Part shown: one piece after another, positions 36,403 to 44,670 of the stretch
Position numbering within the stretch: the first letter of the stretch is position 1
Layout: each line of letters starts with the position of its first letter
NCBI GenBank assembly: GCA_041920505.1
Contig: JBHGXV010000007.1
Span: 52,312 to 116,311, forward strand
Length of the DNA stretch: 64,000 nt
From: JBHGXV01 sp041920505
GTDB lineage: Bacteria; Bacillota; Bacilli; Brevibacillales; Brevibacillaceae
Reading direction: 5' to 3'
Translations under genes and position numbers: made by a program
Notes under the pieces: model-generated
Told to the model about the DNA's origin: nothing
The model's database searches: none
What the model saw: only the letters and a program-made list of their open reading frames with translations

Positions 36403-37053
36403 ATGCCTTCCACCATTATCAACAAGTACAAAAAAATTTTGTCCGGGGAGCAAAAGCGCTTTTCCCCCTATGAATTTGAAGACGTGCAATACCGCAAGAA
36501 AAAGGTGCAGATGGTGCTGCAATACGCCATCGAGCGGGTTAAGCAGTGGACGCCGGAGCAGGCGAGAGAACGGCTCAGCATGCAGGATGTAAAGGAACTG
36601 AAGTTGCATTTGATACGCGAGTACGTGGAACCGCCGATCGAGGCGAAACCGGAGGACGTGTACTATCTTGTCGAATTCGCCTATCCCTATCTGCCCCGGC
36701 CGAGCGAGCGGCAAAAAGTGCTGTGGGTGTATCGGGAGGTGCTGGAGGGGAAGCGGCGACATTTTCCGCTTCATTACTTCCAGAGCCTGCGGGGAGAGGA
36801 ACGGGCAAAGATTTGCTTTGAATACCTGTGGAAAGAACTGCTTGGCGTGCAGGACGTCCGTGAGCTGCCGAAAATCTTTGCCAAGACGGAAACCGCCTAT
36901 CGCATCCTGCGCAAGTACAAACTGAAAATTTTGGTCGACACGCTGTACATCTCCCCGTTCGACATGGTGACGGAGATGTATCCGGAACTGGCCGATCCCG
37001 AGCTTTGGCGGGAGGCGGACATTCTGGCCGACATCGGGGCGGTGTACTTGTAA
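36403..37053 (+). CDS. Locus 2 leading gene: protein of unknown function with an internal repeat
   Basis: A 216-residue soluble, basic and aromatic-rich protein. Two segments repeat the pattern Y-x3-L-x-G-x3-[RH]F: YKKILSGEQKRFSPYEFE (about 8-25) and YREVLEGKRRHFPLHYFQ (about 110-127), each followed by a helical stretch. This resembles small repeat-containing Bacillus proteins of unknown function; I cannot name the family with confidence. GACAGGAGGAAT precedes the ATG. No signal peptide or membrane segment, so it acts in the cytoplasm, possibly as a regulator of the operon downstream (inference). Confidence 0.75.
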   Translation: MPSTIINKYKKILSGEQKRFSPYEFEDVQYRKKKVQMVLQYAIERVKQWTPEQARERLSMQDVKELKLHLIREYVEPPIEAKPEDVYYLVEFAYPYLPRPSERQKVLWVYREVLEGKRRHFPLHYFQSLRGEERAKICFEYLWKELLGVQDVRELPKIFAKTETAYRILRKYKLKILVDTLYISPFDMVTEMYPELADPELWREADILADIGAVYL

Positions 37054-37058
37054 AAATA

Positions 37059-37080
37059 TTTGCGGCAGGCTCTGTCTTTT
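37059..37080 (+). repeat. Copy 2 of the TTTGCGG-N6-CTGTCTTTT motif
   Basis: Same two blocks and spacing as at 34669, again starting 6 bp after a stop codon. Confidence 0.55.
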
Positions 37081-37095
37081 CTTACCGTAGAGGTA

Positions 37096-37123
37096 GTTTC
37101 ATAGGCTTATAAGCAGATGAAAC
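37096..37123 (+). promoter_or_regulatory. 28-bp near-perfect palindrome (candidate operator)
   Basis: GTTTCAT-AG-GCTTATAAGC-AG-ATGAAAC: both outer arms and the 10-bp centre are exactly palindromic, with only the AG dinucleotides breaking symmetry. It lies 37 bp upstream of a small gene, in non-coding DNA, with no T-tract, which suits a dimeric-protein binding site better than a terminator. Confidence 0.6.
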
Positions 37124-37160
37124 GGCCGTTATTTTATGGTGAGAAAAGGAGGCGTTGCGC

Positions 37161-37439
37161 ATGGCAACAGTGAACGCTCACCAATCCCGCACCACGCGTG
37201 TGGAGGAGCTTCTGGGGCGAACCGTTTGCTACCAGAAGCACAAGCCGGGCAAACATCTCTCGTTGGAGAGGATGCCTGAGGGGGATTTCCAAATTGAGTC
37301 GGTTCGTCAATTTGGAGATTGCCTGATTGTAAATGACGGAGTGATTGTGATGGAGGGTGCTCCGACCGTCATGCTGCGCAGGGGAAGACTGGCCTTGCTC
37401 CTGTCGACAGGGGAAGAGTTGTACTTCCACGTGCGCTGA
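37161..37439 (+). CDS. Locus 2: small protein of unknown function
   Basis: A 92-residue soluble protein, no signal peptide or membrane segment. A polar start (NAHQSRTTRVEELLGRTV) leads into a probable beta-rich domain (GDFQIESVRQFGDCLIVNDGVIVME ... RRGRLALLLSTGEELYFHV). I do not recognise the family. The strong AAAAGGAGG 8 bases before the ATG and the palindrome upstream suggest a separately controlled gene. A hairpin follows. Confidence 0.72.
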   Translation: MATVNAHQSRTTRVEELLGRTVCYQKHKPGKHLSLERMPEGDFQIESVRQFGDCLIVNDGVIVMEGAPTVMLRRGRLALLLSTGEELYFHVR

Positions 37440-37447
37440 TCCCCGGC

Positions 37448-37482
37448 GAAGCCCCTCGTACCGGTGGGTATGGGGAGGCTTC
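37448..37482 (+). terminator. Hairpin downstream of the 92-residue gene
   Basis: GAAGCC / GGCTTC outer stem with GGGGA pairing inside; no clear T-tract, so only a weak terminator candidate. Confidence 0.35.
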
Positions 37483-37524
37483 CTCCCAATCAACACTTTT
37501 TTACAAAAAACAACAATAGATGCG

Positions 37525-37553
37525 TTGACTGTCACACTGATATATAGCAGAAT
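37525..37553 (+). promoter_or_regulatory. Probable SigmaA promoter of the main locus 2 operon
   Basis: TTGACT (37525-37530), 17 bp, CAGAAT (37548-37553), about 45 bp before the next gene. No other promoter is visible before the closely packed run to 46.4 kb. Confidence 0.5.
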
Positions 37554-37597
37554 GTCATTGTATGTATAAAAATGGATGAAAAAGGAGGTAAAACAAA

Positions 37598-38377
37598 ATG
37601 CTGGCGAAAAATGCCGGGGAGCTGGTGGAGCGTTGCTGCAAGCAAGCGGATGGATTGTTGGGAAAGGAGGAGTTGAAGGACGCGTTCATTTCCTATGTCT
37701 TCTCCACGTATCAGGACGAAGTGGTGGCCCGGTACGGATGGGAGGCGTTCTACGAACATTTGGAACAGATCGCTTTGGTCAATTGCCGCAAAGATTTTGA
37801 CCAGGCTGTGGAAGAATGGTATGCGCGCAAAAACAAACAACGCATCCGAAAGACGTGTTACCACGATGTGCTGTTTTCGCTGGTAAAAGAAACGGTAGCC
37901 ACTTGCCGGCCAGACTCCCGGGAACAATTGGTCAACGAGTTGACGCGTGTGCTGACGTCGTCGGACGGGTACATGTCGAAGTGGAAAACGCGGAGGAAGC
38001 GAACCCTTGCCAATTATTACAGTCACTTGGGACGAATGGGCATCCGTTCCTACGGTGACATCATCGCCTTGGCGGATGCCTGGCTGATGGAACACCCGTC
38101 CGCGTTCGACAAGGAACATCAGCAATACCTGGCGTTGCCGAGCCGAAGAGGACGGCCCAACAATGTGGAGTTGCTCAGCCTGCTGAGAAAGGTGCACGAA
38201 ATGAAGCGCAGTCTCAGTCTTCGGGAAAAAGAGCGCATTCGCAAAATTTATTACTATTACCGCAGTTCCCTCACCGCCCTGGAGATGATTGAAAAGTTCA
38301 AGCTCTACATATCGTCCAAAAGCGAACGCCAGGAAAACGAACCTCCCGTTGACGATCCTTCGCCGCAGGTGGGGTAA
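37598..38377 (+). CDS. Locus 2: protein of unknown function
   Basis: A 259-residue soluble, helix-rich protein with many basic residues and a disordered acidic tail (SERQENEPPVDDPSPQVG). The middle (KTRRKRTLANYYSHLGRMGIRSYGDIIALADAWL) and the segment SLREKERIRKIYYYYRSSLTALEMIEKF look like helical DNA- or protein-binding parts, but I recognise no family. The near-perfect AAAGGAGGT at 37581-37589 and the preceding promoter make it the first gene of the long operon that encodes the secretion core. Confidence 0.75.
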   Translation: MLAKNAGELVERCCKQADGLLGKEELKDAFISYVFSTYQDEVVARYGWEAFYEHLEQIALVNCRKDFDQAVEEWYARKNKQRIRKTCYHDVLFSLVKETVATCRPDSREQLVNELTRVLTSSDGYMSKWKTRRKRTLANYYSHLGRMGIRSYGDIIALADAWLMEHPSAFDKEHQQYLALPSRRGRPNNVELLSLLRKVHEMKRSLSLREKERIRKIYYYYRSSLTALEMIEKFKLYISSKSERQENEPPVDDPSPQVG

Positions 38378-38379
38378 GC

Positions 38380-39243
38380 ATGCTCCGCCAACTCCAGCGA
38401 TTTGTCACAACATTTCGAGAACTGGAGAAAGAGCAGTTTGCCCCAACGCCGGAAGAAGAGCGCCGTTGGAAGCTGTTAAAGGAAAAGTTGGGTACCGCCC
38501 CTGTTGAAATACCCGAGCATCACGTTTCTCGCCGCATCCTGGCGGTCGCCAGTTTTTATCCGCAAGCAGGCGCCAGTTTTCTCGCCGGCAACCTAGCCTA
38601 TCTCCAGGCCGGCAAACAGATGCACGTCACCCTTTGTGAAATGCCGGGAGTCACCTCCTATTTTTACTTTGCGCTCGACAGCGAAAGGCGGGCAGAGTCC
38701 TGCCACAAACATCCGCGAAACGCCTCCATTGACCGGCTCATCCCGATGCAGGGCGGTCGGCTGCGCATTCGTGTCGAAGCTCCGTTTCAGGAGAGGGTGA
38801 TTTCGCAAACCGATCTCACCAACTGGTTTTTGGCAAACAGCAGAGAGGCGTCCTTGTTGGTGATAGATGTGTCCTCCAACTGGAAGGAAGAGCGGGCGGC
38901 GTGGATTGCCGAATGGGCGGACGAAATCTGGTTTGTTCTGGACGCCGACTTGCCCCGTTTGGCCAGATTGGTGGTAGCGGAGCAGCCCCCGTTGTTTTGG
39001 CAGACATGCGCCGACAAGATTCGCGTCATCGCCAACAAGTGGAACGACAAGTTAAAAGCTACCTCCGTCCTGCACAAGGTGGAGGGAACCTTGTCGCTTT
39101 GGAACACCGAAAAACGTGTCGAGGGAGTCTTCCCCTTGATCGATGCAAAAAAAGCAAGCAAGGCTCATCTGTCCGGCCAGCTTTTGCTCGAAAGCTGTCC
39201 AGAAGAGGAGCCACACTTCGAACAACTTCCTTTTTTTATCTAA
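38380..39243 (+). CDS. Locus 2: MinD/ParA-like protein with degenerate P-loop (CpaE-like pseudo-ATPase 1)
   Basis: A 287-residue protein. Its N-terminal about 45 residues are helical. Then RRILAVASFYPQAGASFLAGNLAYL stands where MinD proteins have xKGGxGKT-xxxxNLA; the glycine-rich turn and the following helix remain but both lysines are gone. A later LLVIDVSSNW matches the Walker B strand, and DEIWFVLDADLPRLA the following strand of the fold. It therefore looks like a nucleotide-independent or non-hydrolysing CpaE relative. It starts 2 bp after the preceding gene. Confidence 0.68.
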   Translation: MLRQLQRFVTTFRELEKEQFAPTPEEERRWKLLKEKLGTAPVEIPEHHVSRRILAVASFYPQAGASFLAGNLAYLQAGKQMHVTLCEMPGVTSYFYFALDSERRAESCHKHPRNASIDRLIPMQGGRLRIRVEAPFQERVISQTDLTNWFLANSREASLLVIDVSSNWKEERAAWIAEWADEIWFVLDADLPRLARLVVAEQPPLFWQTCADKIRVIANKWNDKLKATSVLHKVEGTLSLWNTEKRVEGVFPLIDAKKASKAHLSGQLLLESCPEEEPHFEQLPFFI

Positions 39244-39254
39244 GGTGGGAGTGT

Positions 39255-40049
39255 ATGAAAAAGAAAACGCTTCTCCTGATTGCAATGGTTTCCTTGATGC
39301 TCGCCGGCGGATGCTTCTATGCGGCAACCCGGTATGTTGATCTGCTGGCGCGAAAAAAGTTGTACGCTCCGGTCGTAAAAGTGGCCAAGGGCAAGGAGAT
39401 TGCCCCGTTTGAACCAATCACCCGCGATCAGATTGTGCTGGAACAGGAAGACGCGGACGACATTCAGGAAGGGGCGGCCCGGACGATCGAAGAGGTGCTG
39501 GGCAAGCGGAGTGTGCAGACGATGTTTGCCGGGGAACAGATCCTTGCGAAAAAGCTGGAGAACGGATCGTTGTTGCCCGGACGTGGCAAAGCCCGGTACG
39601 AATTTCCGTTGACGGCGATGATGCCAATCACCGAGTTGCGAAAAGGGGATTTTGTCAAGCTGTGGCTTCGCTACAAGCCGCAAACGGAACTTGCTTCCAT
39701 GCCGCAACCCGTCCATTTCCGCAAGATGGACAATTCGGCGGAACTGTTGTTTGAAAGCCAGCTTGTCACGGTGAAGGACAGCAACGGCATCGAGATTTAC
39801 ACGTTGCAACCGCAGTTGGTGCCGGTAGATGCCGCTCAGGCGGGAAATCTCCTTTTCCACGGATCGGAGGCGGCCAAACATGTTGACGGGGAACGGCGCT
39901 ACAGGGATTACCGTGCGCAGCCGTCAGCGGTGCCTGCATACGTGGGATTCAATCTCACCGACGAGCAATATTTGATTCTGGCGGAGGCGATGCAGTATGG
40001 AACGATACAGATTGGGCACGTGCTCGCAAAGGAGGGACAAGGGTTTTGA
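39255..40049 (+). CDS. Locus 2: CpaB-like SAF-domain membrane protein
   Basis: A 264-residue protein: an N-terminal anchor (KKKTLLLIAMVSLMLAGGCFYAATRYV, which also resembles a lipobox at GGC), then a SAF-like domain (VVKVAKGKEIAPFEPITRDQIVLEQED ... GEQILAKKLENGS) as in CpaB/FlgA, and a C-terminal domain (YEFPLTAMMPITELRKGDFVKLWL). It is the counterpart of the CpaB of locus 1 but diverged over most of its length. AAGGTGGGAG lies upstream of the ATG. It overlaps the next gene by 4 bp. Confidence 0.78.
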   Translation: MKKKTLLLIAMVSLMLAGGCFYAATRYVDLLARKKLYAPVVKVAKGKEIAPFEPITRDQIVLEQEDADDIQEGAARTIEEVLGKRSVQTMFAGEQILAKKLENGSLLPGRGKARYEFPLTAMMPITELRKGDFVKLWLRYKPQTELASMPQPVHFRKMDNSAELLFESQLVTVKDSNGIEIYTLQPQLVPVDAAQAGNLLFHGSEAAKHVDGERRYRDYRAQPSAVPAYVGFNLTDEQYLILAEAMQYGTIQIGHVLAKEGQGF

Positions 40050-41194
40050 AAACAATCGCCTGCTATCCGATGAAGTCATTGGTCCATACATTTCTGCCGG
40101 ATGAATGTGTGACGCTGGCGGTGGAGAATTTTCGGGATTGTCTCGCTCATGCGGCCGTGCTTCAGCCCAAGGCAATCGTGCTGTTCACGGAGACCTTCGC
40201 CGAGCCCGTGTGGGAATGGTTGCCTGCCTTGGCGTCACATGTTGCCGGCGAGACGATCAAGGTGATTGTGCCGCTTCACCGGGATGAACCAATCGTGAGC
40301 AGAATTGTTTGGGAGAGACAGCTTGCCCATACATATCTGCTGCCGGCCGGTCTTTCCTTTGAGGAAATACGCCGTCAACTGACTCATATTTTCGGGTTTT
40401 CAACGGACAAGCCGGATTCAAAGCCGCCATCGGCTCAATCCGGTAAGCGAGGCAGCGTGTATAGCCTGATCAGCTACGGCTCATCGGGAGTGACGACGTT
40501 TTGCATCAACTTTCCTGTCTTGCTGGGGAGACGATATCCCGACTTGCGGATCGCCGTGGTCGACATGAATGCGGAAAAAGCCGATCTGTCCCGGTATTTT
40601 CAGCTTGACCGTTTTCAACTGGCCTTGTTTCGTCCCGATTTGATTCATCCGGACAAGGCCGCGATGCGAGACTGGCAAGTCGCTTTTCGAAAGAGTGAGC
40701 ATGCCCGAAACGTCTATTATTCCAGTGCTGCGGTTCGCTGGAAAAGTTACGAGGTCCCGACGCTGCTGGAGGTCCTCAGGGCGAACTTCGACGTTGTGTT
40801 TCTTGACTGCGGCTATTGTTTTCTGGAGACGGAAGCACTACGGCAATTTCTCATCGGGGCGGATTATCCGCTGATGTTTGTGCGAGCCGATCCGTTCAGC
40901 CTGGAGGCGGCTGAAAAATGGGTGCGTCAGCGGGAAAGGGAGCAAGCCCGTATCCAATTGGTGATCAGCCACTGCGACAAACACGAGCGAGGCGTCTTTC
41001 GGGTCAGGGAGACAGGGGCGCCGTTGCCGGTGTGGGCGCGCATTCCGCTGATTGAAGGGAATCGGATGATCCAGTCATTACAAAACAAAAGCGTTCTGAT
41101 CGAGGAGGTATTCCCGCCGAAAGAATATCTGAACAGCTTAAAAGCGATTGCCGAAAGGGTCATGGAACGGGAGGAGGCAGCCGTCAGTCAATGA
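40046..41194 (+). CDS. Locus 2: CpaE-like protein with degenerate Walker A (pseudo-ATPase 2)
   Basis: A 382-residue protein with a CpaE layout: an N-terminal domain (about 1-115) that may replace the receiver-like domain, a linker (DKPDSKPPSAQSGKRG) and a MinD-like half. There the Walker A position reads ISYGSSGVTTFCINFPVLL, followed by IAVVDMNAEKADLSRYF, clearly the MinD strand-helix pattern but without GKT. Walker B is FDVVFLDCGYCF. The TTG start overlaps the preceding stop (TTGA) and has AAAGGAGGGA 8 bases upstream. Together with the gene at 38380 it gives locus 2 two lysine-less CpaE relatives. Confidence 0.75.
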   Translation: MKTIACYPMKSLVHTFLPDECVTLAVENFRDCLAHAAVLQPKAIVLFTETFAEPVWEWLPALASHVAGETIKVIVPLHRDEPIVSRIVWERQLAHTYLLPAGLSFEEIRRQLTHIFGFSTDKPDSKPPSAQSGKRGSVYSLISYGSSGVTTFCINFPVLLGRRYPDLRIAVVDMNAEKADLSRYFQLDRFQLALFRPDLIHPDKAAMRDWQVAFRKSEHARNVYYSSAAVRWKSYEVPTLLEVLRANFDVVFLDCGYCFLETEALRQFLIGADYPLMFVRADPFSLEAAEKWVRQREREQARIQLVISHCDKHERGVFRVRETGAPLPVWARIPLIEGNRMIQSLQNKSVLIEEVFPPKEYLNSLKAIAERVMEREEAAVSQ

Positions 41195-42540
41195 AAACAA
41201 GCGGAAAGCAATGGACGGCCGACAACCTGTCGAGCGTCGAAGACATCAAGCAGGCGGCTCGGGACTATCTGAACCATTACGGCCACACCAAATCGGAGCG
41301 TCTGGAGATGCAACGGATTCTCGCCTTGGCCGAGCATGGGGATCAGGAAAGCCACAGGCATATCGTGCTTCGTCTGCAACATTACTTCGAGGAAATTCTG
41401 CAACGGCCCGTTTGCGAAGAAGTGTTGCCGCATGTGAACAGTTATGAAGGGATTGCGTTCGCCACCTACGGGTGGGGAATTCTCGATGTTGTGCTGCAAC
41501 AATCTCCCTGGATCGAAGAGGTGCGCATTTCGGCCGGCAAGCCGGTCGCGTACATGGAGGCGGGTGTAAAAAAGTTTCTGCCCTATACGCCCGACTGGAG
41601 AGAGGTGGAGACGTTGCAGCAGAAATTGACCAACGCTTCCGGGTTGGTCTTCAACGAAAAACGGCCAAGGTTGAGCGGATACCTGGACAAGCTGAAGGCG
41701 CGTTTGACGATGTTCACCTATCCGTATTCGCGTGTTCCGACCATTCTGGTCAGACGATTCACCACCAATACCTTTTCCCTTGACGATCTGCGCAACCAGA
41801 GACTTCCCACGTTTGACCAAAAGGTGCAACTGCTCCTGGAACAACAGGTTCACGGTAGGGGGAATGTACTTGTCATTGGGCCGATGGCGGCAGGCAAAAC
41901 GACGTTGATGATTTGCCTGCTGAAGCTGAAAAATCCGCTTACCGATTATGTGACGATTTACGAGAGCGAGCACGAAATGCGGTTTGGCGACATTTGGCCC
42001 GGCGAGGTGATCGAACTGCAGAATGTGGAAGAGATTGGAATTGATTTGGCCAGTTCGTTCAAAGACGTATACCGATCGACGGCGAACACTGTTCTGATCG
42101 GAGAAATCAGGGAACCGATCGAGGCGCATCACTTCATTAACGCGGGCATCAGGGGAACGGACGCCACCATCGCTGCCTTGCATGAGCGGTTTCCCCACCA
42201 GTCCCTGAACGACCTGACCGATCTCGTTTATCAGTATGGTGGGCGCAGCATCGAGCTGACACAAGAACGTATCAGCCGTGCTGTCAACTTTGTCAATTCG
42301 CTCAAATACCGCAACAACGGCCATCGGTTTATTGACGCCATCCATGTGACTCGTTGGAACAACGAGATGAGGAGAGTCGAGTCCCGGCCGCTGGTTTGCC
42401 GCAACGGGGTCACGGGCGAGTACGAGTGGACAGGAGAGCGGATCGACGGAGAATTGGTGGAGTACATGTGCCACATGGGACAAGCCGATCTCTCCCTCTT
42501 AAAAGAGCTGGGCGTCACGGATTTGGGGAGGCAGATATGA
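41191..42540 (+). CDS. Locus 2: CpaF/TadA-like secretion ATPase (divergent)
   Basis: A 449-residue type II/IV secretion ATPase. An N-terminal domain holds VVLQQSPWIEEVRISAGKPVAY. Then come Walker A IGPMAAGKTTLM, in place of the usual GGTGSGKTT but with GKT intact, Asp-box-like YESEHEMRF, Walker B TVLIGEIREPIEA and a His-containing ALHERFPHQSL. It should still hydrolyse ATP and power the second machine, and it would be the only active ATPase of locus 2. ATG overlaps the previous stop by 4 bp; GGAGGAGG lies inside the preceding gene. Confidence 0.86.
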   Translation: MKTSGKQWTADNLSSVEDIKQAARDYLNHYGHTKSERLEMQRILALAEHGDQESHRHIVLRLQHYFEEILQRPVCEEVLPHVNSYEGIAFATYGWGILDVVLQQSPWIEEVRISAGKPVAYMEAGVKKFLPYTPDWREVETLQQKLTNASGLVFNEKRPRLSGYLDKLKARLTMFTYPYSRVPTILVRRFTTNTFSLDDLRNQRLPTFDQKVQLLLEQQVHGRGNVLVIGPMAAGKTTLMICLLKLKNPLTDYVTIYESEHEMRFGDIWPGEVIELQNVEEIGIDLASSFKDVYRSTANTVLIGEIREPIEAHHFINAGIRGTDATIAALHERFPHQSLNDLTDLVYQYGGRSIELTQERISRAVNFVNSLKYRNNGHRFIDAIHVTRWNNEMRRVESRPLVCRNGVTGEYEWTGERIDGELVEYMCHMGQADLSLLKELGVTDLGRQI

Positions 42541-43442
42541 GCGCGATGATACTTTTGCCGATGGCCGTGTGCCTGTATGTTGGCTTCGCGGCACTGGGTG
42601 TCTGGCTGACGCAGACATGGACGAGGCCGAAGGTCTTTTATCCCCGGACGATGAACGCCTTGCGGGAACGGCTGCTGAAAGACCGGAGCGCCCGGTATTT
42701 GTACCGGCGATACTTGATTTGGTGCAGTGTAACGGGCACCAGGGTGACTCCGGAAGGCTATCTGCTGTTATCCGTTTTGGGAGCATCAGCCGGCTTTCTG
42801 GCGGGGCTTATGATCAGCAACGCCATCGTCTCGCTCGCCCTGTTTCTGCTATTCTTGTCGGCGCCGTCGCTCGTTCTTTATGCCCGCTATACTGTGAAAA
42901 TCAATCACATGATTGCTTCGTTTTGCGAGTTTGTCGATTTGTTTTCCCGCCATTACAGCAGCCGCAAAAATATTATTCTTGCCTTTCGGTCCATGGTGGA
43001 AGAGTGTCCGAAAGAATTGCAGGCGGAGTTGATCTTGCTGAACAATACGTTGACGGACGGGGGCAGCCCGGTCGCCGCTCTTGAGTCGTTTGCCGAACGG
43101 CTGCGGCACCAGTGGGCGGACGATTTCGCCACCTATGTGATCAGCGGCCTGGAGGGTGAGACCGAAGATATCCAGACGTCCCTTAATCGGCTGACCAATG
43201 AAATGTTCGTGCAACAGGACGAGAGGTCCGAACGGAAGAGCGAGATATACGCGATCTGGATCAGCCTGCTTGTGGTGATTGTCATCTGCGTGCTGTTCAT
43301 CCCCTATAACCAGACACTGCTTCCGCAATCGTATCGTTTGTACTTTTTTACGGCAGACGGACAGGCGCTTCTGGCTTTGGCCGTGATGGTTTGGTCCCTG
43401 TCGGTGCTGCTCGCCTTTATCTGGGGAAGGAGGCATGGTTAA
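42537..43442 (+). CDS. Locus 2: TadB-like membrane platform protein
   Basis: A 301-residue membrane protein: an N-terminal transmembrane helix (about 5-27), a pair around 78-122, a cytoplasmic T2SSF-like domain (INHMIASFCEFVDLFSRHYSSRKNIILAFRSMVEE) and two C-terminal helices. Position after the CpaF-like gene and pairing with the next gene identify it as TadB-like, although similarity to the locus 1 TadB is low by eye. ATGA overlap with the ATPase gene; GGGGAGG precedes the start. Confidence 0.78.
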   Translation: MSAMILLPMAVCLYVGFAALGVWLTQTWTRPKVFYPRTMNALRERLLKDRSARYLYRRYLIWCSVTGTRVTPEGYLLLSVLGASAGFLAGLMISNAIVSLALFLLFLSAPSLVLYARYTVKINHMIASFCEFVDLFSRHYSSRKNIILAFRSMVEECPKELQAELILLNNTLTDGGSPVAALESFAERLRHQWADDFATYVISGLEGETEDIQTSLNRLTNEMFVQQDERSERKSEIYAIWISLLVVIVICVLFIPYNQTLLPQSYRLYFFTADGQALLALAVMVWSLSVLLAFIWGRRHG

Positions 43443-44281
43443 TGCAAGTGTATTTGCTTTTCCTTCTGCTTCTGTGCGGTGCCGCCGGTGTGTTCAGCGC
43501 TTGTTTCGCGCTGGGGATTGGTCTTTTGCAGCGACAGCCGCGAAAACTGTTGTTTCCTGCGTCCTTGCGACGATGGTGGGGACAAGCCGTAGGGACCGAT
43601 GACGACGAGAAGTGGGAGAAGCTGCTGCGAAAAGCGGGCCATCCGTTTGGCTGGGGTAAGGCGGAGTGGGTTGCCGTACAGTTTGTTCTCGGCATGTCCT
43701 TGTTCCTTGTGATTTTGACGGCAGCGTTGTTCAGGGGAGACGATTCCTTTCCATACGTGACGATTACCCTGATTCCGGGCGCCGGGTTTCTCCTCCCCAG
43801 GTTTGTGTTGAAGAGCTGGGCCAATTACCGCGAAGAGATCCTGAGTGTGGACATTGCCAGGTTTATCAACCGCTACGTCAATCTGCTGGAAAATCAGGTG
43901 CCGGTCTACCTGGCCATGGTGAAGGCCGCCAGACCGACGCGGAAACTGAAGGAGTACATCCCGACACTCTCCGAGTGGAACCGCGATCGCTTTGCGGCGT
44001 TGGAGACACTGAAGCGGGAGTTGGGTGTCGATGATGCCATCCTTCTCGTCTCCCACATGCGCACGGTGGAACAGTTGTCGACCGGCCAGTTGGGACTTGC
44101 CATGCAACGGCTGGAATGGTCGGTGGACAATCGGAGGATGTTTCGCCACCGCAGGAAAATCAAGTCGCTTGGGATCGGGTACAGCATTATCGTCTATCCG
44201 GCCTTTTACATCGGGCTGATCGTGGCGATGTTTCCGTGGTACAAGTTGTTGACCGAGATTCTGGACAAATACCTTGTGTAA
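43442..44281 (+). CDS. Locus 2: TadC-like membrane platform protein
   Basis: A 279-residue membrane protein with an N-terminal transmembrane helix, two around 73-115, a T2SSF-like domain (DIARFINRYVNLLENQVPVYLAMVKAA) and a C-terminal helix (about 248-268). The start ATG shares a base with the TadB-like stop codon, and GGGAAGGAGG lies about 10 bases upstream. It completes the CpaF-TadB-TadC core of the second locus. Confidence 0.78.
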   Translation: MQVYLLFLLLLCGAAGVFSACFALGIGLLQRQPRKLLFPASLRRWWGQAVGTDDDEKWEKLLRKAGHPFGWGKAEWVAVQFVLGMSLFLVILTAALFRGDDSFPYVTITLIPGAGFLLPRFVLKSWANYREEILSVDIARFINRYVNLLENQVPVYLAMVKAARPTRKLKEYIPTLSEWNRDRFAALETLKRELGVDDAILLVSHMRTVEQLSTGQLGLAMQRLEWSVDNRRMFRHRRKIKSLGIGYSIIVYPAFYIGLIVAMFPWYKLLTEILDKYLV

Positions 44282-44296
44282 AAAAGGAGAGTGGGT

Positions 44297-44461
44297 ATGA
44301 GCAAGCTGTTTGCGATCATTTCTTGCCTTGTCTTTTCCCTTGGAATCATCGTGACCAGCATGGCCACCATTAATCGCGCGGTGGTAAAACCGGACGGATT
44401 GCGCGACCGGGTTGTCACATGGATGGATCAATCGATTCCAGAAACGAATGAAAAGGAGTGA
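44297..44461 (+). CDS. Locus 2: 54-residue single-pass membrane peptide
   Basis: A short basic start, one hydrophobic helix (LFAIISCLVFSLGIIVTSMATI) and a polar tail (RAVVKPDGLRDRVVTWMDQS). AAAAGGAGAG lies 7 bases before the ATG. It follows the TadC-like gene in the place where Tad loci usually carry pilin-like genes, but has no Glu at +5 and no typical leader. Function unknown; a minor subunit is possible. Confidence 0.62.
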   Translation: MSKLFAIISCLVFSLGIIVTSMATINRAVVKPDGLRDRVVTWMDQSIPETNEKE

Positions 44462-44466
44462 AGAAA

Positions 44467-44670
44467 ATGTCAAAAATGTTTTTTATCTTTCTGGCTTGTG
44501 TGATGGTGCTGGGGATTGGGGTCAGTTCCTACGGCAACCAACTTTCTCCGTCTGCCACCAATTCTGCCGAACATATCAACACGTCCATCTCGTCGCTAAA
44601 CTACGACACGTCCAGCCAGGTGATCCGTTTTACGATGCAAAACGGTACCAGCTATACCAGCTCAAACTAA
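44467..44670 (+). CDS. Locus 2: 67-residue exported peptide (candidate structural subunit)
   Basis: A signal-like start (KMFFIFLACVMVLGIGVSSYG) followed by about 40 residues extremely rich in Ser, Thr and Asn (NQLSPSATNSAEHINTSISS ... NGTSYTSSN) and no charged cluster. The AAAAGGAG 8 bases before the ATG is strong. The mature composition suits an extracellular filament or surface-exposed subunit, but I recognise no family. Confidence 0.65.
   Translation: MSKMFFIFLACVMVLGIGVSSYGNQLSPSATNSAEHINTSISSLNYDTSSQVIRFTMQNGTSYTSSN

Noticed and set aside
37118..37140. TGAAAC in the locus 2 palindrome as an ECF sigma -35 element
   Set aside because: No CGTA/CGTC-type -10 lies about 16 bp away on either strand.
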